Positions 37,495 through 50,900 of a stretch of 64,000 nucleotides of DNA are shown here, piece by piece (position 1 is the stretch's first letter; each line of letters opens with the position of its first letter). The position numbers and the translations under genes were made by a program. The notes under the pieces are model-generated. The model was not told the origin of the DNA and ran no database searches. It saw nothing but the letters and a program-made list of their open reading frames with translations. The stretch comes from Molanna angustata (lineage: Eukaryota; Arthropoda; Insecta; Trichoptera; Molannidae): NCBI GenBank assembly GCA_963576475.1, contig OY754971.1, positions 280,501 through 344,500 of the forward strand, read 5' to 3'.

Positions 37495-38180
37495 ATAGTT
37501 GGTTGGGGTGGTCCATGCAATCACAGTGGCTCAAAAATCTTTATTAAAAGTTGTTTCACGCAAACCATACAGATATCCCTCTAATCAACTTTTTAAAGAA
37601 TTTAGAGTGCTGGACATACCTACGACAATTGTATATTAAGACAATTATTAAAATAATGCATAACGATCCATCAAAATACTTACCACAATACACACTGACG
37701 TTAAACACATGATGCAGAACTTTGCTACATCCAACAACTGTACATACTATTTTTGCACAGAGACATTACATTTACTTAGCGCCGCCGGTATACATACAAT
37801 AAAATAATACATGACTTACTTCAATTACTCCTACCAAACAATAGCAAAATAAACAAATTAGTAGCAAAGTGGCTGTAACAATGGACAGGGGCAGAGAAGA
37901 GTGTGAGAGGGATCTTACTCATGTTTTGAAATGACGGATCTCACTCATGTCCTAATATCAACCAACACATACATGTACATACAATACGCACGGACTACAT
38001 TTTGACTGACTAAATACTTGCACAGCTACTCATTTTGAATAGGTATTGCCTCGAAACAGGCTTTTGCCTAGTGAGGCAATATTTCCAAGTATTGATATAT
38101 TGTATTGTATTTTGTAATAATATTGTTATGTAATTATGGCTTATGTAATTCTTTTTTATTTGGAAATAAAAAAAAATAAA
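37495..38180 (+). pseudogene. Decayed Jockey/CR1-like RT C-terminus and 3' UTR
   Basis: Frames read AITVAQKSLLKVVSRKPYRY, then PSNQLFKEFRVLDIPT, the typical L..AQK.LLK......RYPS..LF.E..VLDI motif, after GWGG. Stops and frameshifts follow. The 3' end contains CTTTTGCCTAGTGAGGCAAT (shared with 5020) and a GGAAATAAAAAAAAATAAA tail at about 38162-38180. It lies just downstream of the frtz stop. Confidence 0.65.
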
Positions 38181-38843
38181 TTATAATCACTATTTCAGGT
38201 ATAATATCCCATTTCAAAACTGTTCAAATTTATTATATAAATAATAACTGGCCCCACTGTCCAGTTACTGTGTTTTGATGAAAAATAATTATTATGAGAT
38301 ATTTAACATTTGTTTTATGAATGAAATTAGAATAATATATAAAGAAGTAAATGGGAAATGATTAATTAGGTTTTGATGTTAATTAACCGAGTAGTTAGTA
38401 GTTAGTACCAAAATACACAAATAAAGTTACTTAACAAAACTCTTGCTTGTCAAACAACGATGGACGACTGGGAGTATAATAAATGAGAATATTTTAATAG
38501 AAAACATGTCATGTTGGAAACAAGAAATGTTTTAAATGAACTATAAATTATGAGAGTACATTACCATAAACAATATTTATCAAGTAAATAAACACAGTTG
38601 TTACTTCTAAAGATTAAATAATGAAGTGTCTAGTTACTATATCATTCACTCCTAGGTTATATATCAAACCTTGGTATTTACTTTTATATAAAATCTTAAG
38701 GTACATTCCTTGATCAATTAACTTTATAATTTAAATAATGAAATACAATACAAAATATTAATTTTCATTGATTGATTCTGTAACAGATTAATAAATTTGA
38801 GTTAATATATGACAAGCTCATCAGTCCATTTAAAGGATGACTC

Positions 38844-38902
38844 TCATACAACACCAAAATGTACCACCTTTATTTTGCTTGTCTTCTCTTGTTCTTCATT
38901 TT
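38844..38902 (-). CDS. frtz: frtz exon 16 (terminal mini-exon, stop)
   Basis: A 59-nt exon encoding ENEEQEKTSKIKVVHFGVV and then TGA. Human WDPCP ends GGSLKMIHFGLV, so the final IKVVHFGVV confirms both the exon and the reading phase (incoming phase 1). The acceptor is ATCAACAG|A. It lies 2.17 kb from exon 15. Another frame across the same bases would give a short KMKNKRRQAK ending, but the phases exclude it. Confidence 0.9.
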
Positions 38903-41900
38903 CTGTTGATAAAACATAATCATTATATTTATATAAGAATGTACATATTATGAAAATAATATTTATAGCAACAAAATGACAATTTTTCATGTTTTCATGT
39001 TCGAAGTATTAGACATGTTCAGATATTTATGAAGTATTAAACATGTTCAGACATTTAAAAGAATTTGATGAACTATTGATTAAATATACTAGTTGCATGT
39101 AACATATGAGATCCAACTGTCGATAGCGATAGTATGTATAGTTGAAGAATAAGTACCAAACTATAAACACATAAATCCAAATTATTGAATATTTTAGGAT
39201 ATTTTGTTTTCTATACAACACATGTAGGTATGTATGTCAAGATAGGACAGTATGGAGGTCAGTCCTGTTTTCTACCCAGAATATGTAAACAGCATGATGG
39301 TATGTATGTATGTTTGGAGATTTAAGTATCAAACTATTAAGTCTTTTTACATCTTGTGTATAGGCGACTGCCATACAAATTGTATGAAGCAATGTCATCA
39401 CTAAATTCAATTTTTATAAAAATTGTTAAAAAAGTTTGAGATATATTACTATAATGTATACATTTTTTATAGAAAATCAAATTTTCTAGAATACATGTTT
39501 CGGCATTATTCAATATTTTTGAAAGAAATGGAAATAAAGGATTAAAGACAAAAATTTGCTATACCAATATTTTGCTTCTTAATAAAAACAGTTTAAGAAA
39601 CCCTGAAACTGTTTTTCAATATCCATTTCCAGATACTATATTTGACTATATTTGTACAAAATATCAGCGTTCTGGCTTTTATACTTATTGAGATATGTGG
39701 ACAAATGCTATACAAATTAAAATGTTGATAACCCCTGGCTATAACAAAAATTTACAATTCTGAGTATAAAAGTTTTGTAGGCCTATAACTGTTTATATAT
39801 TCTGAAATTTTGGGCTCTGTAAATTGAGCGGATCAAAAGTTATAAGGGAGGGACGGACAGACACACACACACAGACACACAGAACTCACATAAAATGTTC
39901 TACTCTGAATTCTGAGTAAATCCATGTATAGGAACATATATGCTGCGAAGCCTCTAAGTTGATGTTTTTAGCATGCAAAAAGTTCACTACGCCATACAAA
40001 ATGTTCCTTCATACACGCGTCTTGGATTTAAACTCTTCCTTCAATAGAATTTCATTCTCTTGAAAGAATCGACAGTTGGATTAAGTTTGAAATGTTTTAT
40101 AAAACAAAAGAATTGTAAGAAATAGAAAAGATTTAATATATTTATTCTCATTTAAATACTACAACCACAAAGATAATTTAATAAATGGTTAGTGGCTAAA
40201 GAAATATATTAAATCTGTGTTGGCATTCTAAGAATTGAACATACAAGTTGTTTCACACCCTCAACAAAAAAATCACTGCTAGAATATTAAACATATAATG
40301 TAATTTTATGTATGTACAATAAATAAATAAATAAATATATAGATAGTCACATGAACAGGTTATGAAGAAATGATAATTAGAGAATTTCAGCAATACTAAT
40401 TACTGACCAAGTATTGGATTATAGTCAAATTATAAATATTAAGTAAGACCAATATGTTTATAAGTTATACATATGTCTAATAGTGTAATGGCCCACGACT
40501 GCCAGACTGACGACATTTTGTATAGGAACCAATACTAAATTTACACTTACACTTACGTTATTGTATAAAGGCTGTTTATTTTTTTATAAAAAGATACCAC
40601 AGCAGGTAACAACTATGGACCTTGAGTAGCGGTGGCTTTTGGAGACAACAACCTTCAAAATGTTGAAAATTGATATTTTAATACGTCAGTTATAGTATAA
40701 AGCGTGATTTTTTATATTTACTACGGAAGATTATTAGAAATCACACCTTCCGTTGTCAGACACTTTGGTTAGTTGAAACCCCCTGACAGACAGCTTTAAA
40801 GAAATAACAATTTATTCTGTCGGGGAGTTTCCAAAATACACTTTATACTATAACTGACATGTTAAATTGCAATCACAATAACACTTTGAAGGCTGTTATC
40901 TAGTAGTCTTTGATGCCTGCTATGGTATCCCTTTACAGAAAAAAATCAGCCCTTATAATAAAATGGAAATTTAGTAGTCGCTGGGTCATGGTCTATAATA
41001 CCTTAAATGTGACATAGGTCCTATGCAGAAAATAAATGACAAAATATATGTATGTATATTGTATATGTAGGTATACCTGGATGAGGAGTAAAGTCCTTGA
41101 GGTAGTCATGATGTGGATGACAGAGAGGTAAACTGTCTGCTAACTCTCTCCTCCAATCTGGTGCTCCCACTGCACCACCACCACCACCACCACCTCTTCC
41201 TCTACCTCTAACTCCTCGTCTGTCCTTGCGAGGTATCTCCTATAATATAACATATCACTTACATATTCTTGATACTCACATAATATATGCAAGCTATGTA
41301 AACAAAACAAAAATGCTAAAAATTAGATTAAAAGAGTCAGTTCACAATACAATTATTATATATTAGATGGGTTCACCTAAGCACAAGCATATGCTTAATT
41401 TAGGGAATATATGTGGATGTATATGTACTTGTTACAAAAACGTATTCATTCTTTTTAAAAAAAATTGTGTAAACCATCTCAGTAATCAGATGTCGATGTG
41501 CAACATATAGAAACCATCTCAGTAATCAGATGTCGATGTGCAACATATAGAAACCATCTCAGTAATCAGATGTCGATGTGCAACATATAGAAACCATCTC
41601 AGTAATCAGATGTCGATGTGCAACATATAGAAACCATCTCAGTAATCAGATGTCGATGTGCAACATATAGAAACCATCTCAGTAATCAGATGTCGATGTG
41701 CAACATATAGAAACCATCTCAGTAATCAGATGTCGATGTGCAACATATAGAAACCATCTCAGTAATCAGATGTCGATGTGCAACATATAGAAACCATCTC
41801 AGTAATCAGATGTCGATGTGCAACATATAGAAAACTTTCAAAAATTACATTGATAAGGGAACTCAATAAAAGGCATAATTGGTGAACGTTGCACAAGCGC

Positions 41901-44900
41901 TTAAAGTGATCATGTAAACCAGCCGACGGCAGGTCGCAAGTCCTGTAGGTTAGGTCGGGCCGTAATTATTTTTTTTCGAATCCACGTATGAAAGAGGTTT
42001 TAAAAGTTGCTTATTTGGATATTGTTTATCTGGAAAATAATAAAAAAAAAATCTGTACTAGTTTTGGCCCTCTACCAGAGCACAAAGTAATTTTTTTGTT
42101 TTTCTGCCTCAGTTTAATAATTATTATTTATGGTAGTTGCAAACATAGAATGTTATAATAAATATGTCATTTTAAGTGCATTAGTATGTGTTGTTCTATT
42201 ATTTTGCGCGCCAATCGTTGATATGAAAGGGAGTAAATGTTGGTCATTTCCAGGAGAGCTGTCAACCGCGCTGTAATAGTCAATTTGATCGGATGTATGA
42301 CGCAACAAAATGTTTATTATTTAGTTTGGAAATATCAAGAATTTTCAAAAATTCAAATAATTCATATTTTCCAAAATACTACCTACAAGACCCAGCTTCA
42401 AGTATCACTAGAGGGCCAAAAGTAGGTAGTATTGAATCTGAAAATAAAATGCAGTTACAATCTAAATATATTTGAGATCCCTTTCGCTAAGATATGTTAA
42501 AAAATAAAATTCTCTATACAAGAACGGCCCAGCCTAGTTTAGGTGCCTTGATTTCCCGGTTCTCCTATAATATTCTTACTTCATCTCTATTGAGATATAA
42601 ATATGTCTAAGAAATGCCTTACTCATTTTATCAATAGAAAATTATGCTGTGGCATAGTTTTTGTAATATATTGATGTTGCGCCTTTCAACAGGCAATCTT
42701 TATAGCATTTTACGAGATTGCACGAACAGGAGATCGGCATTCTTCGGGAGTAGGGAGATTGATATAAAGGAATGTCTGTGGTAAGGCCGGGGGTTGATTG
42801 ATCGATGATATAGTGCTCTCACGTTGTGGTTCATCTATTATAGGTACTATTATTGTACTTCACTCTATTTATATCTAATTACTGTATTCATCAATAAACT
42901 GTGTATAAAGTCAACGCATGTGTTATCTAACAATATATGTTATCAAAAGTAACATATATCAAAGTTATCGATTCTCAGATATTGTAGTAAGAACGAGTGT
43001 TGTAAATCTCAACAACAGTTGTCAACCTCAGATAAACCCTGACGGTTTTCGATGGTTGACTATGTGTTATATTAAAAATATCATTATATATTAAAATAAA
43101 ATATTGTTACCGGCACGACAGCGACTGTGACAGTATCTGAGAATTTGACTTTGTTTTTCTCTGGTGGTTTGACAGCAGCCGCCTGAGATTCTTCGGGAGG
43201 TGGTTTGATAACCGGAGTGGGGGGCACTTTACGTTCCACTCCCACCTGAGGCACTGCCCGCGATCCTCCGACACTATGGTCCAACATATCACTTTGAATA
43301 CTTGGGAGCAGAAAATCACCACGACTACAATAAACAAAATACAATATAAAAAATAATTACATATTATGTATTATTGGTATACTTCAATGAAAAAATGATT
43401 ACATATTATGTATTATTGGTATACTTCAATGAAAAAATAATTACATATTATGTATTATTGGTATACTTCAATGAAAAAATGATTACATATTATGTATTAT
43501 TGGTATACTTCAATGAAAAAATGATTACATATTATGTATTATTGGTATACTTCAATGAAAAAATGATTACATATTATGTATTATTGGTATACTTCAATGA
43601 AAAAATAATTACATATTATGTATTATTGGTATACTTCAATGAAAAAATGATTACATATTATGTATTATTGGTATACTTCAATGAAAAAATAATTACATAT
43701 TATGTATTATTGGTATACTTCAATGAAAAAATGATTACATATTATGTATTATTGGTATACTTCAATGAAAAAATAATTACATATTATGTATTATTGGTAT
43801 ACTTCAATGAAAAAATGATTACATATTATGTATTATTGGTATACTTCAATGAAAAAATAATTACATATTATGTATTATTGGTATACTTCAATGAAAAAAT
43901 GATTACATATTATGTATAATTGGTATACTTCAATGAAAAAATGATTACATATTATGTATTATTGGTATACTTCAATGAAAAAATAATTACATATTATGTA
44001 TTATTGGTATACTTCAATGAAAAAATGATTACATATTATGTATTATTGGTATACTTCAATGAAAAAATGATTACATATTATGTATTATTGGTATACTTCA
44101 ATGAAAAAATAATTACATATTATGTATTATTGGTATACTTCAATGAAAAAATAATTACATATTATGTATTATTGGTATACTTCAATGAAAAAATGATTAC
44201 ATATTATGTATTATTGGTATACTTCAATGAAAAAATAATTACATATTATGTATTATTGGTATACTTCAATGAAAAAATCAAAAGATATAAATAAATAAGA
44301 AGATATTTTTGTGAGAGCAAGATTTTAATAATTTTATTTTAGATTAATTTTCGAGGAAACAACATGCTAACATATTCCCAATAATAAGTTACTGTATTTT
44401 GAACACTTATGATGTTGATTGTCACACAAATCTTGACTAAAAATACACTTAAAAATTGTGTCCCCATTGGGAATCAAACCTGCAACTTATTAATATTGAA
44501 TATGAATCACATTTATATTGGAAAGATCACTTTTATTGAATATGGTCCGTATGGATTACCTTAATATTGAATATGGTCAGTATGGATCACTTAATATTGC
44601 CTATGGATCACTTTATATTAGAACTACAGATTTAGCCCTTTAGCAAGTTGGCATGATTCAGATAAAAAAGAGATAGCAAAAGTTGAACTGCCATTTTACA
44701 TACATATTACATTATTGTTCTCACCTCAAATAACTGTCAATTGATGAAATGAGTGTTTCAATGTACACAATACATTTAGATATAGATCACTCTAATATTG
44801 CATATGGATCACATTAACATTAAACACGGAACATTTTAATATTAAGTATTTTTTTATTATATAGTATAATATAATTTTCTACCGTTTCTACAATGTTTAT

Positions 44901-47900
44901 ATCAAACATCTGACAGTCGTTATAACAAAGGTAAATAAAAAAATTGTAGAAACTTATATGAGTTAATATTTTCCTATAAAATTATGGATGTCTACAAAAT
45001 ACATAATATGTATATTTCTCGTACCTTTTGAATCTATTAGTCGGTATTGGTGCGAAGAAATCATGTCTGATGGGCGACGGAGCTGGCAGATAATCTAGTC
45101 TGCTGGAGATGGTGGAGATGGAGGAATGAGCGGAGGGAAGTTGGGGGGGATGAAGAAGACGGGAGGGGTAGACAGGACTGTAGGGAGGGGGCTGGGACTG
45201 GAGGGGTAAGAGACTGATGCGAGGCCACTCCATACCAAGGGCGCCATCAACAACTGAAAATACAACTTTAATATCAAGAAAACTAAAGTTATTTTGACAC
45301 AATATAGAATACATAAAATGCAACATTAGCCATTTATAATTGTATAGAAATGAATTGCAATAAATTATTATAACTGGGGTGGAACTTATGTTGTTGATTT
45401 GTAAAATTGTTTATAAATTAATTACTTTTATTACTTACAATCTTATAAGAACAATAATGAATACTAGTATTTACATATAATACATGACAAGAACTTAATA
45501 ATAATAATCAAAGCTATAATGACAGACGTCGGAATCCCGCTATGAGGTTTACAAGCCTTTATATATTGTCGCTCGGCGTTCAATAGCGCTAATGTAACAA
45601 TAACAAGATTTTACAGGAGGCCGAATAAACTGAATAAAGCGCTGAATGCATATTCGCGGTTTTGTTCCATACGGCGTTTTAGGAGTTTGGACAATATTTG
45701 GGGAATGTTTTGTTAGCAAATTTGCGTATTTTAACATTCTGTACCGATATCTTAAAAAAAAAACTATTTCATTTAAATTGTCGAATTCGCGGTATTGAAT
45801 GACTAGCGACGATATAATACATTTCAACACTTGTATGCCTCAGTCAAATATTTAACAATTATTTTATCTTGGAACAATTTTGCAATCACTTTTTGGCACA
45901 TTCGAAGAAGATTTGTAATTTATGATAGAAATAAATTACTCAAAACAGTGTTTTTTATTGTGAAGTTTTTATTTTTTTTATTTTTCCTTCCTTTTATTAA
46001 ATTTTTATTTTTCCTTCCTTTTATTAATTTTTTTTACCAGCTCTGCTGGACTGCAGAAAAAAATTGTCCCTCAAAGAATGAATATTTTATAATTATAGAT
46101 AGTATCACAAAACATCTTAAAAATCACATGGGTGAGCAGAACACATAGATACATAATCACATGGGTGAGCAGAACACATAGATACATAATCACATGGGTG
46201 AGCAGAACACATAGATACATAATCACATGGGTGAGCAGAACACATAGATACATAATCACATGGGTGAGCAGAACACATAGATACATAATCACATGGGTGA
46301 GCAGAACACATAGATACATAATCACATGGGTGAGCAGAACACATAGATACATAATCACATGGGTGAGCAGAACACATAGATACATAATCACATGGGTGAG
46401 CAGAACACATAGATACATATTTTGTTTTGTTTTTGCTTGGTTGGATTGATCACCTAAAAAAAAAAAAAATTCAGAATTTTTGTAGATAATACACCACACA
46501 AGCAAAAATGACAATACCATTATCTTTGAAGACTTGTGTGTGTGTCATCATCCTCTGACCCTTGTGCGTGTCTGCGGATGTCAGGTGAGGGAGGGGAGGG
46601 GGAGGTCGTGACTGTTGTCTGAGAGGAGGAGGTGGCAGGGGAGGCGGGGGCAACCCTGGACTGGGGCTGTGACAGGGGCCACCGTACAGATCCAGGGGAC
46701 GGTCCCCTCCACACTCAGATCCGCTGTCACTGCTGCTGGAACAGCGGGAGCAGGACACACGGGAACAAGATGAATCTGAAAAATTAACATACTAATCAAT
46801 CCCAATTTCTTTTTTATTTATTTTTCACCAGAGGTCATAATTCTTCCGTTATTATATCTTGATACTTTGCTTTGTGGTTCATTTTAACTAAAAAATTAAA
46901 ATAATAACTTTTTTGTTTACACCACTTTTGAGTATTTAATATTAACGGTTTCAGAGCTGACCTACTCCCTCATCCAAACAAACTTATACTTCCGTTATTC
47001 ATTAATGTTTAAGTTTGAAAAGTTATTGGACAATCTGTGATAAATAACAACATAATAACAATATTTGAATTATAAATTAGCTATAAACCACTTGTTTTTA
47101 GCTAATTTATAATTCAAATATGGTTAATATTAACTACCACAAAATATCCGCCGAATCATTAGATGATATTAACATCATAATAAATTATAGGTATAATTTA
47201 GTTTTATTATAAGTAATAATTAATGAGTATAGTTGTCGCCAAATAACTTGAACTTTTAGCCAAGAAGGGGGGGGGATTTACACGTAAACCAACAAAGCAA
47301 AAAGACACAAATTTACGCTCTGCGCAACCGGAAGCTCATTCAAGATGTTTGGCGAAAATTATACCATTTATATTGTTTCACAGTTTGCATGTATTTTTCT
47401 TTAACTCATGGAAACATGGTAATGAGAAACGTAAGATGTTTTACCACATGAGCTGGCTGCATCCTTAGCATGTTGCATAGCTTCCTGTGCTAATGTAACC
47501 TGTCCAGCTGCCTGAGCTGCATATTGTACATCCATGAACAGATCCTGATGACCGACATCGATGGCAAGACACAATGCTTTATCAAAACGTTTATATCTAA
47601 AACAAATAAACATAATGATAAATAAAAACAAATTATTGCTATTGTAGATTGATAACAGCTAAGGGCCCTGAATCATGGAACCGCCAATGAGCAGAATGAA
47701 TCATCTCCAGTCATCACCTGCTTCTGAGATCTGCCTGGCTCTACTTTTTTTACCTGGAACACTTGTTGTGACAAGCTCTCTCCTGACGATGTGATCAAAG
47801 AAGCTCAGCACCCAGCGACTGCATACTGTAGACAATCTTTCTTTTATTTTGATCTCCTTAAAGACTCATTTGTTCTTTTTACAATCCACAGAATTCTCAT

Positions 47901-50900
47901 CATGTGACACCAACATCACATTTCAATAGTAAATACAGTTGAGTTAATGTACCTGATAAGCAGATGAAAGAATCTCCTACATAGGTCATGTAGATGTGGG
48001 GCGTGTGTTAGTCTTGTGGCTGGAGGGAGGGGGGTGGGGGGGGCCAGGAAGGTACCCAGAGCTGCCTGAGCCACCTGCTCCCTCTCTGGAGTCAGGGGTA
48101 CACTGAAATTATTAAAAAATAACAAAATATTTATTACTCTGATATTTTTTTTACAGCAGAAAAAACAATTCACCAAATTAGATTAAAAATACTATTAGCT
48201 TAATAAACTGTACTTATCAACTGTTATTTTTTAATTATGACTATGTACATTAATAATGACAATCATTGACAATCAATAGAACATTACCAACAATTACTTT
48301 ATTTAAACTAAGTAAGTTAACTCCCACAGACACAAGTTTCTGGGGAATGAAACATTAACTATTTACCAAAACAAATTAATATCATCTATTATAAATATAA
48401 AAATGGTGAAATTACGAGAATAATGTATTGATAAGTTGATGAAGCAGTGCCAAGCATCGTGTTCCTTCAGTGGCCCAGTCCATAGCTCTCAGTCTGGCCA
48501 GGGCTCCCAACTCTTGACCTCTTCTCACAATACCTGGATCCTCCTGGAACAAACATGATATCTCTTATGTAATTCAACATAACCCAACATCTATACTTGC
48601 AATTTATATACTAAACTGGTAAAACTGTGCATTTAAATTTGGATCAAACATTGAAATATTTTATTTATCATTTTAAATATAAACTTAACCCATTTTATAC
48701 CCCGAGTTCCTTAACTTTCCAACACTGTGACCTTGAACTCCTGAACAACAGCCCAGATAAACAACCATTCAAGTATGCACAAGTACCTACCATGACTGTT
48801 ATAAAATTTATATACTAAACTGGCAAAACTGTGCATTTAAATTTGGATCAAACATTGAAATATTTTATTCATCATTTTAAATATAAACTTAACCCATTTT
48901 ATTAACACTGTGACCTTGAACTCCTGAACAACAGCCCAGATAAACAACCATTCAAGTATGCACAAGTACCATGACTGTTATAAAATTTTTGATATAGGTA
49001 TTATTAGGAAAACAATATTATACTTAACACTTTATTTTAGAAAGATAATTATCAGTATATTCGAAGGATACACATCAAAATGTTTCTCAATCTTAGATCC
49101 AATGCAGACCTCATCATACTCTCCATCAGTCACTGCATAAAGTGACTTGTACATACAGGCCGATACACAGACCAGGGGGGCATGTCTGGTCCAACCGGCG
49201 TAATCAAAACCCTCGTGATTACCAATATCATGGATATAATTATCATATGGAGTTCTATGACATCTAAAGATATTATAAAATTATGTGGGTAATTGTGAGG
49301 ATTTTGATTTCGCCGGTTGGACCAGACTTGCCCCCCTGAAGGGTAATAACAGCAGATGAAAAAGGGTTAAAACAAATCTGGGAGGCAAGATGGGATCAAA
49401 CAGTGGAATCAAGTGTTTTGATTCCAAAGCATGACGGGACTTGCCCCCCAGATTTTATATTACTTCTCGGGCAACTAACAGGAACTATGTAAAATATTAA
49501 TTTAACACCCACCCAATAACAAGTTGCCACATTCTGGAGAATTACGATATTTTTCGTCTCACAGACCCTGACTGAAAACACAATTAAAAACTATGTCTCG
49601 ACTGGGAATCGAACCCGGGACCTTTGGATCAGCAGTCAGATACACAACGAAGTGAGCCACTAAGGCCGAGATGTATTTTATTTACCTGTGGTGTGGCTGT
49701 TGAGAATATCCTCAAACACACAAGAGGTCCTCCTCTCAGTACCAACAACAAGAGACCATCACCAACAGTAAAGGAGGGTAGAGTACATCCTCCTCCTCCC
49801 CCCTTCTCTCCACTCTGACTATTCCATGATAAGTTACTTAATGAGGGCTCTTTCCTGCAAATATTACATATAGGTACACAATTGAGAATATTGACAATTG
49901 CATTTATTCAATTTAATGTAATAATTTTAGATATGATTTTTCAATTCAATTTACTTAAAATAATATTAAAACACAATTAATTTATAATTTTTATGACCAG
50001 TAACATTTGTATTTAATACTGGTAAATATGTTTATAAAAATTATTTTTTAATTTTTTAATCATTTCATTTAAATAATAGTTATGTATAGTTGTCGCCAAA
50101 TAACTTGAACTTTTAGCCGAGAAGGGGGGCGATTTGCAAGTAAACCAAAGAAGGAAAAAGACACAACTTTGTGCTCTGCGCAACCGGAAACTTTTTCAAG
50201 ATAACACAGTAAACAGTAAAAAAACATTTACCAGAGTGCAAGCATTCGTATGGAAAGGACAGATTTAAAAATAAAAGAAACAAAATGGGTCAGTAATCCT
50301 GTGGTAGCGAGTTTGAATCCTGCCACGACCGATTTCGTTCACCTATAGCACAAGCATTTATAATTAATTTAGGGAATGTATGAGGATTTTTATGTAATTG
50401 TTACAAGGAGATATTCATTCGGTAAAAAAAAGGAAAAAAAAACATATGAAGTATTACAAAGTATGACATCATTATGTACAATAGCAAAAAGATTGATAGT
50501 GAAATAAAAATACATCACACTAAGAACACTTTGGGAATGGACAAGGAGAGGAAATCGGGATCAGGTGTTTGTTTACAGATAATAATTCCTTCCAGTTATT
50601 CTTGAAAATACAAAGTGAGTTGGACAATACAATATCCGGACATTATTCAAAGTATATTCAGCAGTAATATTACATAGTTAAAAATTTAAAAACACTTCAT
50701 TGAGAGTTTCGTTTAGACGTTTACAATACTGAGTCACCTCAGCGAAAATGTTCAGTTATAGTAAATCGAATTTTGTAGAAATCGATATCGTAAGTAAGAT
50801 GAAAATAAATGCCCTAAGGTGGTTCGGCCACATAGAAAGAATGAGTGGATGACCGCCGGACAAAAAAAGTGTACAAGGCTGATAAAAGAGGAACGAAAAG

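Noticed and set aside
43374..44294. 181- and 124-codon plus-strand ORFs (VYFNEKMITYYVLL repeats)
   Set aside because: They are readings of a 42-bp minisatellite in a frtz intron; the period is divisible by 3, so the open frame is automatic.
46071..46520. 149-codon minus ORF and 105-codon plus ORF over the 33-bp array
   Set aside because: Both strands are open because of the repeat period; the minus ORF also overlaps the frtz exon 12 donor and the intron.
49590..49680. tRNA gene (B-box GGTTCGATTCC)
   Set aside because: No cloverleaf can be formed with a proper acceptor stem; the flanking body is shared with other copies, so it is a SINE.
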